A DNA stretch of 64,000 bases from Euglena gracilis (GCA_039621445.1 CP154954.1:26672954-26736953); one strand, 5' to 3'; positions 11,041-22,433 are shown, counted from the first letter of the stretch. Numbers and translations: made by a program. Notes: a model not told the origin generated them from the sequence alone.

Positions 11041-12421
11041 TTGAGAAAAGAAGAAGACAATCCAGCAGTTCAAATTATCCAGAAAGTCACGCTCGTGCAG
11101 AACCTCAAATCAAAAGTTGTTGAATTTTTCGACAGAGTTCAATGGCAGATGCCACTTCAAAGATGCACAGCGCTTCAGGAGGGAGAAGCAGCAGAAGCTG
11201 GACAACCTGACGACGCGGGTCGACTGTGGCGAACCGTGGCTGTCCCTTCCCCAAAAGAAACTTCCCCCACAGAGATTTCCAGCACCCAAACCCCCCAAAA
11301 GTGATGGCCACGGACCCGGGCAGACAGTGGTCAGAAGACCCCGAAAGGGGCAGAAGCAACATCCACCAGCAGGCAACTACGGCCATTGGCGCCAGGACCA
11401 TGGGGGCAAACATTACACAACACACAATGCATCCAAGCGGGGCTATGGCAGCCAAAACCGCACAGGCCATGAAGGCAACAAAGGCCATGAAGGCACAACC
11501 GGCCATGAAGGCATCTACATCATCATAAGTCGCTGGAACAAAGGCCAAGGGGGCCACCAGAATAAGGCCCCACAGGACATGGCAGGGGCAAAAAAGGTCA
11601 AACACCCCCCCACCCTTTCTCATTCACATCACCCCTCAGGGGTGATGTGAATGAGAAAGGGTGGGGCCCCAAGAACCCCTCAAGATTTCAAATGGGCTTG
11701 GCAGCCCCAAACCACTTCAGGAGCAAAGGAGTGGCCACCAGAGGCCCCCCAAGTTTTTTAACGGGCATAGCCAAGATTGTTATCAACAAGACCAACCGTT
11801 TCAAGGCCATTGGGCCCATCAATTATCAGAAGGGGGGCAACCCCAGAAGCTAAAAGATTGTCCCCCAACAGGGGAATTGTATATACTACTCTAGTGGCAG
11901 GCCCAGGAGGATGCAGCCCAAGGGGCAGTGGAGGACAAGGGGGCAGCCCCCCTTCAAGTTTCTTCTTCAATGCCCATGGAAGGGGCAAGTTAAAACAAGG
12001 GGGATATCCAACAAGGGGCCCCTATGGTATGTCGAATGGCAACACCAACGACAAAGTCGAGGATCAGAGAGCCTGTGAGAAGAGCATGCAACCCCCCCAG
12101 CAACCCCTGCAGAATGCCCAATCCCAAGGGGCACCATGGGTGCAGTGTCCAACACCCCCCACCAAACCCCCAGAAAATCACGTGATTGGGAAAATAAATT
12201 CCATGGAGGAAAAATGGGGAGATACCACCCTACACCAGAAGCTTCAGAAAAGTCTAAAAAGGTGGTCAAAAAATGCCCCCCCAGCAACATGTCAATTGAT
12301 AAAAAATGGAATTCAACCCCCCTGGGTGAATCCCCCAAAATTGTCCACCCACCCTGGAGCCAACCTGGACCTGAACCAAGCAGAAAAAATTTTGCTGGAT
12401 TACAAAAAAATGGGTCAGTGA
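11041..12421 (+). pseudogene. DIRS-A Gag-like ORF (decayed)
   Basis: Two frames (11117-11650, then 11777-12421) are homologous to the Gag-like ORFs of DIRS-D (48751-49656) and DIRS-B (50165-51763). The first part has repeated GHEG units (GHEGNKGHEGTTGHEG) and is rich in Gln, His, Gly and Lys, suiting a nucleic-acid-binding structural protein. The second is Pro/Lys-rich and leads into the RT N-terminus. A frameshift separates them at a perfect hairpin (11610-11664). No zinc knuckle is visible. The Gag assignment is by position and is inferred. Confidence 0.6.
11610..11664. repeat. perfect hairpin in DIRS-A gag, 27-bp arms
   Basis: Left arm 11610-11636, single-base spacer, right arm 11638-11664, fully complementary (core CATTCACATCACCCCT). 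The equivalent place in DIRS-D has only a short imperfect inverted repeat, so the perfect arm seems newly made in this copy. Confidence 0.9.
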
Positions 12422-12423
12422 AA

Positions 12424-12599
12424 CGAGTTTAGGATTCAGAAATCCAGCATTTGATCTCATGGTTTTTAATTTCAAAACCAGAGGGAGGAACAACCAAGTG
12501 GAGAATGATCAGCGACTGCAGAGAAATAAATCAGCAGTTTCAAGTAAAACCTTTCAAGCTGGACCATATCCAGCACATTTTTCCAGTTTTGAAAAAAGG
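12424..12599 (+). pseudogene. DIRS-A reverse transcriptase, N-terminal part
   Basis: Reads WFLISKPEGGTTKWRMISDC then REINQQFQVKPFKLDHIQHI and FPVLKKG, the fingers region of a DIRS reverse transcriptase; it matches DIRS-B at 51680-51815. The frame is cut exactly where the chromovirus LTR begins. The next residues of the domain (GHWAAKIDLKDA) are found at 27918, after the insertion. A TAG lies at 12430. Confidence 0.8.
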
Positions 12600-13412
12600 T
12601 GACGACCTTTTGAGTTCGACCGCCGGGCGGCGGAGTTTTTCCTTTTAGAAGGCCTTTTCAAAGGCGGTTTAGCTCTAATCATAACGCTTTCTAAAGATTT
12701 CCTTAAAATTCCCTCTCCTAGGGCGCCCATGGTTTGGTTGTGCAAGGAGAGAGAATGAGTGATGCTAGGTATTCCCAAAGGGTTATTTTGGGTCTATTTA
12801 GCACGTTTTAGGCTTTTTATGCATTTTTCCTTTGGCTTTAAGGGAAAATGTTGGATTGGGTGAGAGCGCTTGCAAGTGCTTGGAACAGATTTTCCTGAGA
12901 TTGGCGCCTGAGTTCCTGGAGTTTTTGGGGGGGTTTGCAAGACTCAAAAATGATGGAACTCAGCATAATTTATCAAAATCAAGGGGGGGAACCTTGATTT
13001 TGACCTGGGTTGGTTGATTTTGATGCAACGGGCAAGAATTTGGGATTTGAGAGCGCTTAGGAATCAGCGCACTCAATCCTAAATTTAATTGCCCATCAAG
13101 GGCATCAAAATCATATTTTCTCTCACAGGGGTTCCATTTATTTTCCTTTTGGCCATTGTCAATTGTTGCAATTACAAACAATTATTATTGTGAATTCAAG
13201 CATTGGAATTGCAATTGCAAATGGAAAGTCCAATTGAGAACAATCAATCAAGCCAACAAGAGGGTGAGGTTTGTTCCCCCAATCCCCCTCCATGTGTGGG
13301 AAAAGGGGCAGGGGGCTGGGGCTCCCAAACTCAGGCAACCACAGGCCAAATTTCACCCCAAAACCCCCTTTTTGGCCCAGAAACTGTGAGAAATGACACC
13401 CAGGGGGGGGGG

Positions 13413-15112
13413 CCACTCTGGCCCCCACTTTGTCTTTGCCATTGGCAGATTTGACATTTACAGGTTCTTCTGTAGCAATTCTTGTACTCCCCTGCCAGCA
13501 TAAATCCTTCCCTTTCAGCAACCTTCAGCGCCCAGGGGCCACAGACATTTGTAGGATCTTTCCCCAGGTACTTAACACACTGCCTCAAATTTTCCTTTTC
13601 AATCTGCTCCTCCTTGCGCCTTGATTCCTCAATCAGCCAATTCATTGCACCTAAACTTCCCAAAACCACAGCAAGAAACAAACCAGAAGTCAAAGCCCCA
13701 AAGGGTTCATACTGCTTGCCACCTGCACAAAGTTACAGACGACAGATTGTGGAATGTACAAATTAGGAATCTCTGGCCTGGCTCTGCTTAATTCTGCTGC
13801 CATCTGGGAGCGAATCCCACACTCCCCTCCTCAAAAAGCTTCCCAAGCTATATCAGCCCTTGGCATCTGGGAGTCGCTCACAGATGGGTTTCACCTGTTC
13901 CACCTGACTTTTCACCGCCCTCGAGCCACACAAGTCTTTTTTCGAGCAATTTCCGACCCCACCATGCCACACCCGTGCATGCCGTGGCCAATTGCCTGCG
14001 GTTTGTGCACAGGGGGCAATTGGTTCCCTGGAGCAATGGCTACCTGAGCAATCGTCGAAGGCGTGCCACCAGGGCCTGCCACACAGGGGGGGGCTTTGAG
14101 GCAAAAGTTACCTGGGCAATCATCCCGGAAGATGTGCCACCAGGACTTGCCACACAAGCCGGCATGCCACTGAAAATTCGACCCGGAGCTTTCGACAGGG
14201 GGCGAAAAGAACAAGGCAATCAGGTTAACACCCGGTCCGCTCAGTCCTCGAGCCGCTTGGCAGACTTAAGCTTCAGCCTTCTCCTTCTCCGCTTCCAACT
14301 GGTCGTCTCATTCTCCACTCTCGCCTTGGATTCGTCTGCACTTGGCTCAGCCACACCCTTCTTCGGGACTTCCCAGCTGAACGGTTCTTCCTCGTCGGTG
14401 GACTCGCATGTGACCTTTGACAGCTCCTTCTGGCTTGCTTCTTGCACTGCATCACCAGCATGTACACCTGTGGTATGCACAGCCTCAGCATCTTCTTCAT
14501 CACCCCTTCTGGCATGCAATTGGTCCCCATGACACATCTGTACATCACCACATCCACCTTCATCAACTTCAATGTCACCATTTCAAGGGCTGTAATGCCC
14601 GATGCTGGCATCACACACCTCAGCATTCCTTGACTTGTCATCTTCAGCATGTAGCACTTGAACATCCTTGCAAGGCTCATGAACCCTTTGTGTAGGGGGG
14701 GCCCCACTCTGGCCCCCACTTTGTCTTTGCCATTGGCAGATTTGACATTTACAGGTTTTTCTGTAGCAGTTCTTGTACTCCCCTGCCAGCAAAAATCCTT
14801 CCCCTTCAGCAACCTTCAGCGCCCAGGGGCCACAGACATTTGTAGGATCTTTCCCCAGGTACTTAACACACTGCCTCAAATTTTCCTTTTCAATCTGCTC
14901 CTGCTTGCGCCTTGATTCCTCAATCAGCCAATTCATTGCACCAAACCTTCCCAAAACCACAGCAAGAAACAAACCAGAAGTCAAAGCCCCAAAGGGTTCA
15001 TACTGCTTGCCACCTGCACAAAGTTACAGATGACAGATTGTGGAATGTACAAATTAGGAATCTCTGGCCTGGCTCTGCTTAATTCTGCTGCCATCTGGGA
15101 GCGAATCCCACA
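13413..15112 (-). mobile_element. small LTR-like element nested in the chromovirus 5' LTR
   Basis: Two 409-bp direct repeats (13413-13821 and 14704-15112) flank 0.88 kb. Read on the minus strand the repeats begin TGTGGGATTCGC, and just before the downstream copy is a purine tract GAGGAGGGGAG (13822-13832), as expected for a minus-strand 3' LTR and polypurine tract. The homologous LTR without the insert is at 27600-27660. Exact ends and target duplication are blurred by a G-run; AGGG is possible. It resembles the elements at 22434-24116 and 28990-35779. Confidence 0.6.
14241..14984 (-). pseudogene. ORF of the nested LTR-like element, unknown protein
   Basis: Open from Met at 14984, broken by a single TGA near 14583, then open again to 14241. 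It begins inside the 5' repeat. Its N-terminus is hydrophobic (SGLFLAVVLGRFGAMNWL), followed by a charged helix and Cys-rich CYRKTCKCQICQWQ, then acidic and finally basic tails (WKRRRRRLKLKSAKRLE). The other repeat encodes the same start with conservative changes. I do not recognise the family. Confidence 0.45.
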
Positions 15113-15372
15113 AGGGAGGGGTTGAAACCCCAAAGGCACCCCCCTTGGAAATCCCAGTGACACACCCCTCAGGGGTCGGGGAGGGTCCACTGGGAAGTTT
15201 CTCCTTGTAAATGATGGCCCAGTTTCGGCCACAGGGGGGTGCAGAATGGGAAAAAAAATCACAAGTCGGATCGAGGAGCCAAAAAAAGATCCTACGCCGG
15301 AAACTGGCCGGGGCCGGGGTTTCCGCTTCACCCCAGTGCTGCCGTGGGACATGGCAGCACGGGTGTGAATCA

Positions 15373-15385
15373 TGGTAAGCAGTGG
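15373..15385 (+). promoter_or_regulatory. chromovirus primer-binding site
   Basis: TGGTAAGCAGTGG directly follows the LTR terminus CA. It resembles the initiator-Met complement TGGTAGCAGAGG with one extra A and one substitution. The young LTR element at 29220 has nearly the same site (TGGTAAGCAGAGG). Confidence 0.65.
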
Positions 15386-17811
15386 TTTTTCTTTCAGCCT
15401 TCAGTTCCAAGTTTTGGGTTGGAAATCCCTGCTCAGAATGTTTTCTTTGATGATCAGCCATTGGCCCAATCTCAGATGGCAAATCTGACGATTGAAGTTT
15501 CGGGGCACAGGGAGTTTGGACCCGAAACCAGTTTGGCTGACCTCAGAACCCCCACAAATATGGGACAGATGTTGGAATTTCAGGGTGGGGATGGCCAGGT
15601 TGTCATTTCTAACCAACAGTGTTTTCCAGAGCCTTTTTCAGGATTTTTGCCTTTGTAAAATATGGGGTACGGTTTTTTGCTGCCTGAGTTGCACCCTCTC
15701 CCAGACTTTTCATTGGCGCAAAATTTGGGGAATCTGCCATCATTACCCGCTTTTGCAATGCCTTTGCCTCCAGCTCAACCAGTTTCTTCAACACCAGCCC
15801 AAGAGCCGGTGGCACTTTTGCAGTTTTCCCAACCATCCCAGGTAGATGGGCTGGCGAAGGAAACGGTAAGTGCCTCGACAGGGCAGGGGGGTGATAACCC
15901 CAGCCCAGTTTTCTTTGAAAAGCCGGCACAGGTCAGTGTGCTGGGCTTAAACAATAATAATAACTGGGACAGCAGCGAACGGGTCAGAGCGGAAGTGGAG
16001 GGGGGCAGAGAAAAACCCGAATGACCAGCCCAGTTCCACTTCTACTCGGCGACCCCGAACACCGGCTTCATCACCAGGCAGTGATGAAGTTCAGCAAAAA
16101 CGGCTGCACCGTGAGGTTGGTCACGGTCAGCCAGCAGCTGCTGCAGCCCCCCAGCCTCCTCATATTTTCATCGAGGGGGGTGAGGAGGAGGTCTAACCCC
16201 CAGCCTATGAAAGTTCTGAAGCCATCCCCAGGGTGGGTTCACAAAATCAGAGATTTGAAGACCCCTGGGGGGCAATTTTTACAAAGTAACAGAGACCTCC
16301 AGTGGACTGTGCAGCACCTGACTTTTCGGGTTTGGCTTTGGAAAAAGCTAACAAAGAGTGGGTTCTGCAGCAGCAGCAGCAGCAGCAACAACCCCCCGCA
16401 GTCGACATCCACCTGGTGGAGCACATGACTGCACGAATCGAAGAAACGGCCAGGGCTGACAGACTGCAGATTTTTGAACTTTTTGAAAAAAAATGTGAGG
16501 CCCAGGTGCAAATTTCTGTGAAAAAAATTGACGCACAGGCACTTGAACTTTTCTTCGGGCAGGAGAAATGTTTTGAGGAAAAACTGGTCCACCAGTTTTC
16601 TTCCAGCCGTGATCAGTTTTTGGCCCTGAGGCAGGAATTTTTACGAATTCTGGACAGCCTGCCACAGGAAAATTTGAAACAAGTGCAAAATCAGGTGGCC
16701 GCCTTACCGATTAAGGATCTCGTGCTTGAAAATTTTCAGCGGTTTGCTGAGAATTTTGGAGCCGCCCAGCCAGCTCAGGGGGGGGGGAGAGGCAGAAACT
16801 CTCCAAGAGCTGGCCGTTGTTGCTGCCAAAATCGTTGAAGTTCAGGCTGACCTGGTATCGCTGCGTAGTACGGTACAGGGCCAGGCTCAGCAGCTCCAGC
16901 AGTTCGCTGATTATGTTCGCCAGCTGGGTGAACAAAAATCAGCATGAATACAGCCCTCCATGGTTTTAGTGGGGGTATTCAAAAACTGCACCAGAATATT
17001 TCAGATGAAGTAGGGAAACGACCCTCAGAAATGCAGAAACTGTTGACGGATTGTCAGCAGAATTTTCAGAGTGTTTATCAACAGATTTTTTCCCAGGAGA
17101 AAAAATTTGGTGGGCTGGTGGAGGAATTAAGGCAGGGACTTGAAAAAGTTGGGGGGAACACTTTCGAGTTTGCAGAAAGTGTTGCAGGATTTACAAAAAA
17201 ATGGACCCGTACACCCAACTGCAGAACCGAGAGGGGTTTTGCAAAAAAAATTCTGACATGTGGTGGCTGCGGCAGCGCAGCCAGCAGCCCCTACACCCAG
17301 TGGGGCTGCCACAGCCTGGGCAGCAGCTGGCCCAGCAGCCCGTCGTCCAGCTAGTCCAGCAGCCTGGCCAGCCAGCAGGCCAGCCGCAGCCTGCTCACGG
17401 GCTGCCAATGGGGCTGGGCCAGCCGTCAGCTGGACAGCAGCAGCCCCAGCAGGTGCCCAGTGCTGACCCAGCTTTTTCAGATCAGATTATTTCTCATAAT
17501 AAATCTGCAGTTTCAAACATTTCCCCTCCCTTAGTGATTGAGGGGGGATTTGTTTTGGAGGACACGCAAGGCACGGCAGTGGTTTCTTCTGTGTGTCCCT
17601 CCACATATTTCTGCAGCCCCTGCTTTCTCGATTAGGCCTATCGGGACAGGGGGGGGGCTGCAGCCAACCCAGGTCACGGGTTGGGTTTTCCTTTTATCGG
17701 TGACCCAGTAGCTTTTGAAATTTTGCAGGGAGGTGCTAAGCCTATTTTGATAAATCGGGCAGCATTTCCTGGCAAGATTTTGAAGTAGATTGGAATCTTT
17801 ACTGGGATAGG
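15386..17811 (+). pseudogene. chromovirus Gag, N-terminal coiled-coil and Q-rich region
   Basis: Several overlapping frames, broken mainly at G-runs (for example near 16783), together encode a Pro/Gln-rich leader, a poly-Gln tract (about 16368-16390) and long charged helical stretches such as DRLQIFELFEKKCEAQVQIS. Gln/Pro/Ala-rich repeats follow (17280-17460). A coiled-coil and low-complexity N-terminus before capsid is common in Gag. No conserved domain is recognised, and assignment rests on position between PBS and capsid. Confidence 0.55.
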
Positions 17812-18555
17812 TTGACATCAGGCAAACCGTACTCTAATTTGCAAAAGCTGCAGGTTTCTGAGGCATGTTTAGGACCCAGATTAGGGGAGGAAATCAGGCT
17901 CTATCGGTTGAATGGAACTAAATTAAGTTACCCAACCATATTGGCCCAGTTCCAGAACCGTTATGCCTCGAATAAGGGGCTTACGGCTCGGAAAATATGG
18001 CACGAGGTAACTATGGTAAACGAAGGCAAAATTACCCGGGCTGATCTGCAAGAATTTTGGATTAAATGTTGCAGTGCCTGGCACCATGTAAAGGTTGCCA
18101 CAGCCGGGGAGGCTCGTAGATTATTTTTGGAAAGAACTCATCCTTTTTTAAGCAAGTTTTGCATAGAAGAGGAGGATAACCGAGCCCGTAAACAACCCAT
18201 TGTCAGGCTCACAGGGATACCAAATCCCACGGTGGATGGGATTCAAAGGAGTGTGAGCCAGATCACTGGGGGGATTGATCCACGGAACGTGGTTATCAAA
18301 AACCCTGGTGCCATTTGCCTTATTTATATCAGTTCCCCGGAGGAGGCACTGAAATTAACAGCCGTAAATGGAAGGAAATTGCAGGGAATGGAAAATTTGC
18401 TCAACGCCGAATTGGTGGAACAACTAATGACCGTTGAGGAAATGTTTGCTTTTGCCGAGGGCAGGTTGGCTCTTCGGGAGAAGCAGGATTTGGCTTTGAA
18501 TCAGCACCATTTTCCCAGATTATTCAGCAAATCGACAACAAAAGGCTCAGGGTAA
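17812..18555 (+). CDS. chromovirus Gag capsid-like region
   Basis: A clean 247-codon frame, downstream of the LTR and upstream of the zinc knuckle. It has helical segments typical of Ty3/Gypsy capsid (for example ILAQFQNRYASNKGLTARKI and DLQEFWIKCCSAWHHVKVAT) followed by an RRM-like beta-alpha section (VRLTGIPNPTVDGIQ). It forms the particle shell in the family. It is the longest uninterrupted frame of this Gag, although flanking parts are shifted. Confidence 0.6.
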   Translation: MTSGKPYSNLQKLQVSEACLGPRLGEEIRLYRLNGTKLSYPTILAQFQNRYASNKGLTARKIWHEVTMVNEGKITRADLQEFWIKCCSAWHHVKVATAGEARRLFLERTHPFLSKFCIEEEDNRARKQPIVRLTGIPNPTVDGIQRSVSQITGGIDPRNVVIKNPGAICLIYISSPEEALKLTAVNGRKLQGMENLLNAELVEQLMTVEEMFAFAEGRLALREKQDLALNQHHFPRLFSKSTTKGSG

Positions 18556-18830
18556 ATACAGGTGTTGGAAAAAGGCCAGACCCCCCCCCCGGTGTCCCCA
18601 ACATCCATGCCAGCACCAGCAGCCGGGGGGCAGGTTCACACCTCAAAATCTGCCCACAGCCAGCTGCGAAGGGCGATAAGGGGCCAGCCCAGCCAGCCCC
18701 GCGTGGCAGGTCCCCTTCTTCGTCTTCGCGGCCAGCAGCAGTTTCATGGTCGTGAACCCAACGTCCAGCACCCCCAGCCCGGCAAGGCAAGGGGGGGCAG
18801 ACCTGGACCCCGCACGCATCAGGTAGGGGC

Positions 18831-19022
18831 ATGTCTCCATATCCATGCTTCAACTGTGGGGAGGGCGGACATTATTTTTTTGAGTGTGACAAACCGCTGA
18901 GTGAGGCCCTTGCTAAATGTAATGATTTTTGGCGAACTAATGGAAAAGGCAAGGGGCAGCCCAACTGTAAAGGGCAGCAAGTCACTCAGCGAAATTGCTC
19001 GGGCAATGGGGGTGCATGGTAA
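18831..19022 (+). CDS. chromovirus Gag nucleocapsid zinc knuckle
   Basis: CFNCGEGGHYFFEC is a canonical CX2CX4HX4C knuckle, followed by a basic tail (NGKGKGQPNCKGQQ). It binds genomic RNA in the family. It lies about 275 bp after the capsid frame, with a Pro-rich linker in between in a different frame. Confidence 0.85.
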   Translation: MSPYPCFNCGEGGHYFFECDKPLSEALAKCNDFWRTNGKGKGQPNCKGQQVTQRNCSGNGGAW

Positions 19023-19180
19023 AAGGTGGGTGGGCATACCTCTTCTCCACCTGGGGCCCAATAGGGGGGCCAGGGGCAGTTTGAGAATGGGGGGGGCTGC
19101 CCATGGCCGTGTCTCTCCACCCTGTGAGGGAAACGGTGTAAATATTTCTGCTTCAAAGAAACTGGGGTGTACAGGATTTT

Positions 19181-19961
19181 ATGGCTGATTCAGGGTGTGG
19201 CGAAAAACATTCTTTGGATCAGCCCCCCAGATATTTGAATCGGTCTCGTTACTCCTGGAGGGAAGTAAAATGTTCAAGGGTTCCTGTTTTGTATTCAAAT
19301 CTGCCACAGCCCAACCCCCTACCATCAGCTCAGCGACCTCAGGCATTAGATTTATTCGCTGGCACAGGTTCGGTGGTGAGGCGGTTGGCAGAACGGGGGT
19401 ATGAAGTTTTGTCAATCGAAAATGCTCCCTGGACGAACTTCCACCCCCACACAGACATTTTAACCTGGCACTACAGGCGATACCCGGTTGGATTTTTTGA
19501 GGTTATTGCCGCTAGACCCCCCTGTAATATTTATTCCACGGCTAATAACCCCAGACCAAGGGACTTCTCCCAGGCGGATGCCCTGGTGGAGAGAACCATG
19601 GAAAATATAGATTATTTTGAGCCCAAGTTGTGGTGGTTGGAGAACCCCCGCACTGGTCTTTTGCGAAATAGGGAGGTGGTGAAAAACCTGCCCTATATCG
19701 ACATTGATTATTGTCAGTTTTCAGATTTGGGTTATAAAAAGCCACACACGTTTCTGGTGCTGCCCTCCCATTTCACAACTACGGTCGGTGTCGTGTGATG
19801 GCGAATCGTGTCCTAACCTGGTGATGGGGGACAATGGGCAGTTCCGGCACCGTGAATTGTTGGGGGGCAGAAAAAATGAAGTTTTCCCTCCGACAAAAAG
19901 GAAGAATACCCCCCTGGTGATTGATTATCTCCTAAGTTCTGGGTATTTTCTGGGGGGCTAG
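19181..19961 (+). pseudogene. C5-cytosine-methyltransferase-like domain in chromovirus Gag-Pol
   Basis: The frame from 19181 contains DLFAGTGSV (residues 57-65; SAM-binding motif I), RPPC (112-115; motif IV with the catalytic Cys) and LENPRTGLL (153-161; ENP in place of the usual ENV of motif VI). The core YIDIDYCQFSDLGYKKPHTF matches a C5-methyltransferase-like family seen in algae and large DNA viruses. After residue 198 the frame shifts; the C-terminal part (CDGESCPNLVMGDNGQFRH and on) continues in the next frame to 19961. It sits between the zinc knuckle and the protease, so it would be made as part of the polyprotein. Retrotransposon-encoded DNA methyltransferases are known from dinoflagellates and charophytes; whether this one is the same type is not known. 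Confidence 0.8.
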
Positions 19962-20108
19962 CCCAAAGAGATTTCCCAAAATTCCCAGGATTTTGAGGAA
20001 GGGGAAATTCCAGACCGTTGCTGTCATTTGGCCAACACCTTGAAGGTCAATCAGATGTGGCCCATTGAAAACGAGCTGCAACTTTTGATACTATCTCAAA
20101 CGTATCTC

Positions 20109-20520
20109 CCTAATTGAGATACCAAGCAGCTCAAAGTTTTGGTGGACACGGGAGCCCAGGTGAACCTGGTCAAAAGGTTCATCGTTCCAAAACATCTGGC
20201 CAGGTCACCACGAATGCCGATTCGGCTGGTGGCTGCCAACGGCCAATGCGTTTTGGGGGACGACCAGTATATTAAATTGGAGTTGGGTTTTCAACGCAGG
20301 GGTACGGGGCAGGGGGGCACCCGGGCCTTGTACCTCGAAGGGGAAGTCTACCTCGCGAATATTGAGGTAGATGCTATACTATCATTTCCAAGGTTAGCCG
20401 AACATGGTTTGGGTGTGTTCCCACACCATAACGCTTTGGTTTATGACAATCCTGATCTGACTTTCTTGTACGGGTGGGATACCAGAAATCAGAAAAGGAA
20501 ATCCCATAAGGGGAAGAAAA
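20109..20520 (+). CDS. chromovirus aspartic protease
   Basis: KVLVDTGAQVNLVKR carries the retroviral-type D-T-G active site, with a second hydrophobic half (YLANIEVDAILSFPRLAEHG) containing the flap/ILG-equivalent region. It cleaves the Gag-Pol polyprotein in the family. The frame opens after a TGA at about 20116, just upstream of the active site. Confidence 0.8.
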
Positions 20521-20548
20521 AACACAATTCGCAAAAAAGAGTTGGGTT

Positions 20549-21560
20549 GTGGTTTCTGACTTCGGAGAATCCCCTGAAAACGCACCAACCACGGAGTCCC
20601 TTGAAAATGAAAAGGTGTGGTTGCACCTGCAAAAAATGAATTTGCACCTACCCTTGCAAGGCTTTGATATGCAACCAAAATTTCCTGGCAAGAAGGAATT
20701 GCATACCATAGCCAAGCATCTCACCGAATCGCCAGCCGAGGACAAGGCAGTGAATGCCATAATCCAGGCTCGCGACTCGGATGAGAAGGAGGACCCCAGG
20801 GTGGTAGCATTTCGGAATAAAATTCTTCAGGATTTTGAAGGGGAGGTGTTGGGTATGGAGGTACCCCCTGACCCTCCTGTTCGGGGACCTTATGGTTACG
20901 CCCAGATTCCTCTGAAGGAGGGTGCTGTACCCACAACGCAAAAAACCTTTGTGTTACACGATGAAAGATTTGAAGCTCACAACAAGGTCACCCAGGAAAG
21001 GTGGCACCGGAAATTTGTTGAGCGATTGCCCAAGGGAACAAATTCGGAATGGCTGTCCGTAACATTTGTAGTTCCGAAAAAAGGAGGCGAATGGAGGGGA
21101 GTGGTAGACATGCGGGGGCCTAACAGTCAAACTAGGCATGTGTCCTACCCATTTCCCGTAATTGAAGACCTCCTGGTAAAACAAGGTGGAAACATGATGT
21201 TTTCCATCTTGGATTTACGGCAGGCTTTCCACCAACAGCCTTTGGACCCGGAAAGCCGGCCCATCACATGTTGTAGTACCCCCCTCGGTCTTTTTCAGTG
21301 GAGGGTTAATGTGATGGGTCTAACAAACGCAAGCCAGCAGTTTTAGCAAATGATGGAAGATCGCCTCTTCCCCGTGGGAGACGTGGCTGATCCTTACATC
21401 GACGACATTTTGACTGGAACCCGAGTGCGTCCTGGTGAGGATTTACTCGCAGCACATGACATGGATTTGCGAAGAGTCCTTGAAGTTTTACGAAAAGACA
21501 GATTTGTAGCCGACAAAAGAAAATGCCGCACGATCTGGGTGGGGGGGTGAGAAAACCATC
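20549..21560 (+). pseudogene. chromovirus reverse transcriptase
   Basis: The frame 20549-21346 has FVVPKKGGEWRGVVDMRGPN and motif A FSILDLRQAFHQQPLD. It is closed by an in-frame TAG after TNASQQF, where related proteins continue QxMMEDRL. The continuation (21350-21550) has motif C YIDD in ADPYIDDILTGTRV. A G-run at 21540-21547 shifts the frame again before KLMAIEKWEPPQTITGLRAF. Function is RNA- and DNA-templated DNA synthesis; this copy is inactive as read. Confidence 0.9.
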
Positions 21561-22281
21561 CCCTGGAAAGCTTATGGCCATTGAAAAATGGGAGCCACCC
21601 CAAACAATCACGGGTTTACGTGCTTTTCTGGGGTTCACAAATTATTACAGCTCCTATGTGAAGGATTACGCCCACATTGTCGCTTGCCTTCAAGGTAAGC
21701 TCAACGTTTCACGAGTGGACGGCAAGAAGGGTTCCAAGAAAAGGATTTCTTGGGACCATCCGACATTGAGGCATTCCAAAAAATTAAATCACTGTTGTGC
21801 AGTGAATTAATTTTGCAACACGTTAAGCCAGACAAACCATTTGTTTTAAGAGTGGATGCCAGCCAGTATGCGGTTGGTGCCACCCTTGAACAATTAGTCG
21901 GGGAGGATAGGGCTCCTACTCCTGAAGACGCACGGGCCAAGCGTACTGTGCCTGTCGCCTTCATGAGTAGGAAGCTAACGGGCAGCCAAAGAAACTGGGT
22001 ACCTAGGAAACAGGAGACTTATGCCATAATCCTAGCCTTACAAAAGTGGGAATCATGGATTGGGCTGCAGCCCATCCTGGTTCTCACGGACCACAATTCT
22101 AGATGCACCAAGTGGTCCCATTGGGAGAAGGGCTAGGTGGCATCAAATATTATCAAATTTCGATTTGTCGGTTGGGTATATCCCGGGACGGGAAAATACC
22201 ATAGCCGATTTGTTGTCAAGGTGGGCTTACCTGGCCTCCCATGCCTTGAAGGACAATTTCAAGGCATGGGTTAGCCCTTGA
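21561..22281 (+). pseudogene. chromovirus RT connection and RNase H
   Basis: After the thumb/connection (LRAFLGFTNYYSSYV, FLGFTNYY being hallmark Ty3/Gypsy), RNase H residues appear as LRVDASQYAVGATLEQ (first Asp), RKQETYAIILAL (Glu) and LVLTDH (Asp). The end GYIPGRENTIADLLSRW is in a different frame, so two frameshifts (about 21760 and 22110) are present. Confidence 0.88.
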
Positions 22282-22433
22282 CACCAAGGAAATGAGGGAA
22301 ATCATTCAAACAGAAAAATTGGAAGAGGCAGAATCTATGTGGCTACGGTTAGTGGCCAACCAACCACAGCCAATACATACATTCGTGGAGTCACCACACG
22401 GGGAGGTGCTACCAGGGGGTCCGGGGACACGGG

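Larger units (their letters stand above)
12600..15372 (+). repeat. chromovirus 5' LTR, interrupted by a nested element
   Basis: Starts TGACGACC and ends GTGTGAATCA next to the primer-binding site. About 12841-13410 and 15113-15372 are shared with the 3' LTR (about 27047-27916) and its inverted copy (41627-42485), where the two parts are contiguous. A 1.7-kb insert (13413-15112) separates them here. The first 240 bp (12600-12840) have no match before the 3' LTR, so the U3 boundary is unresolved. Confidence 0.65.
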
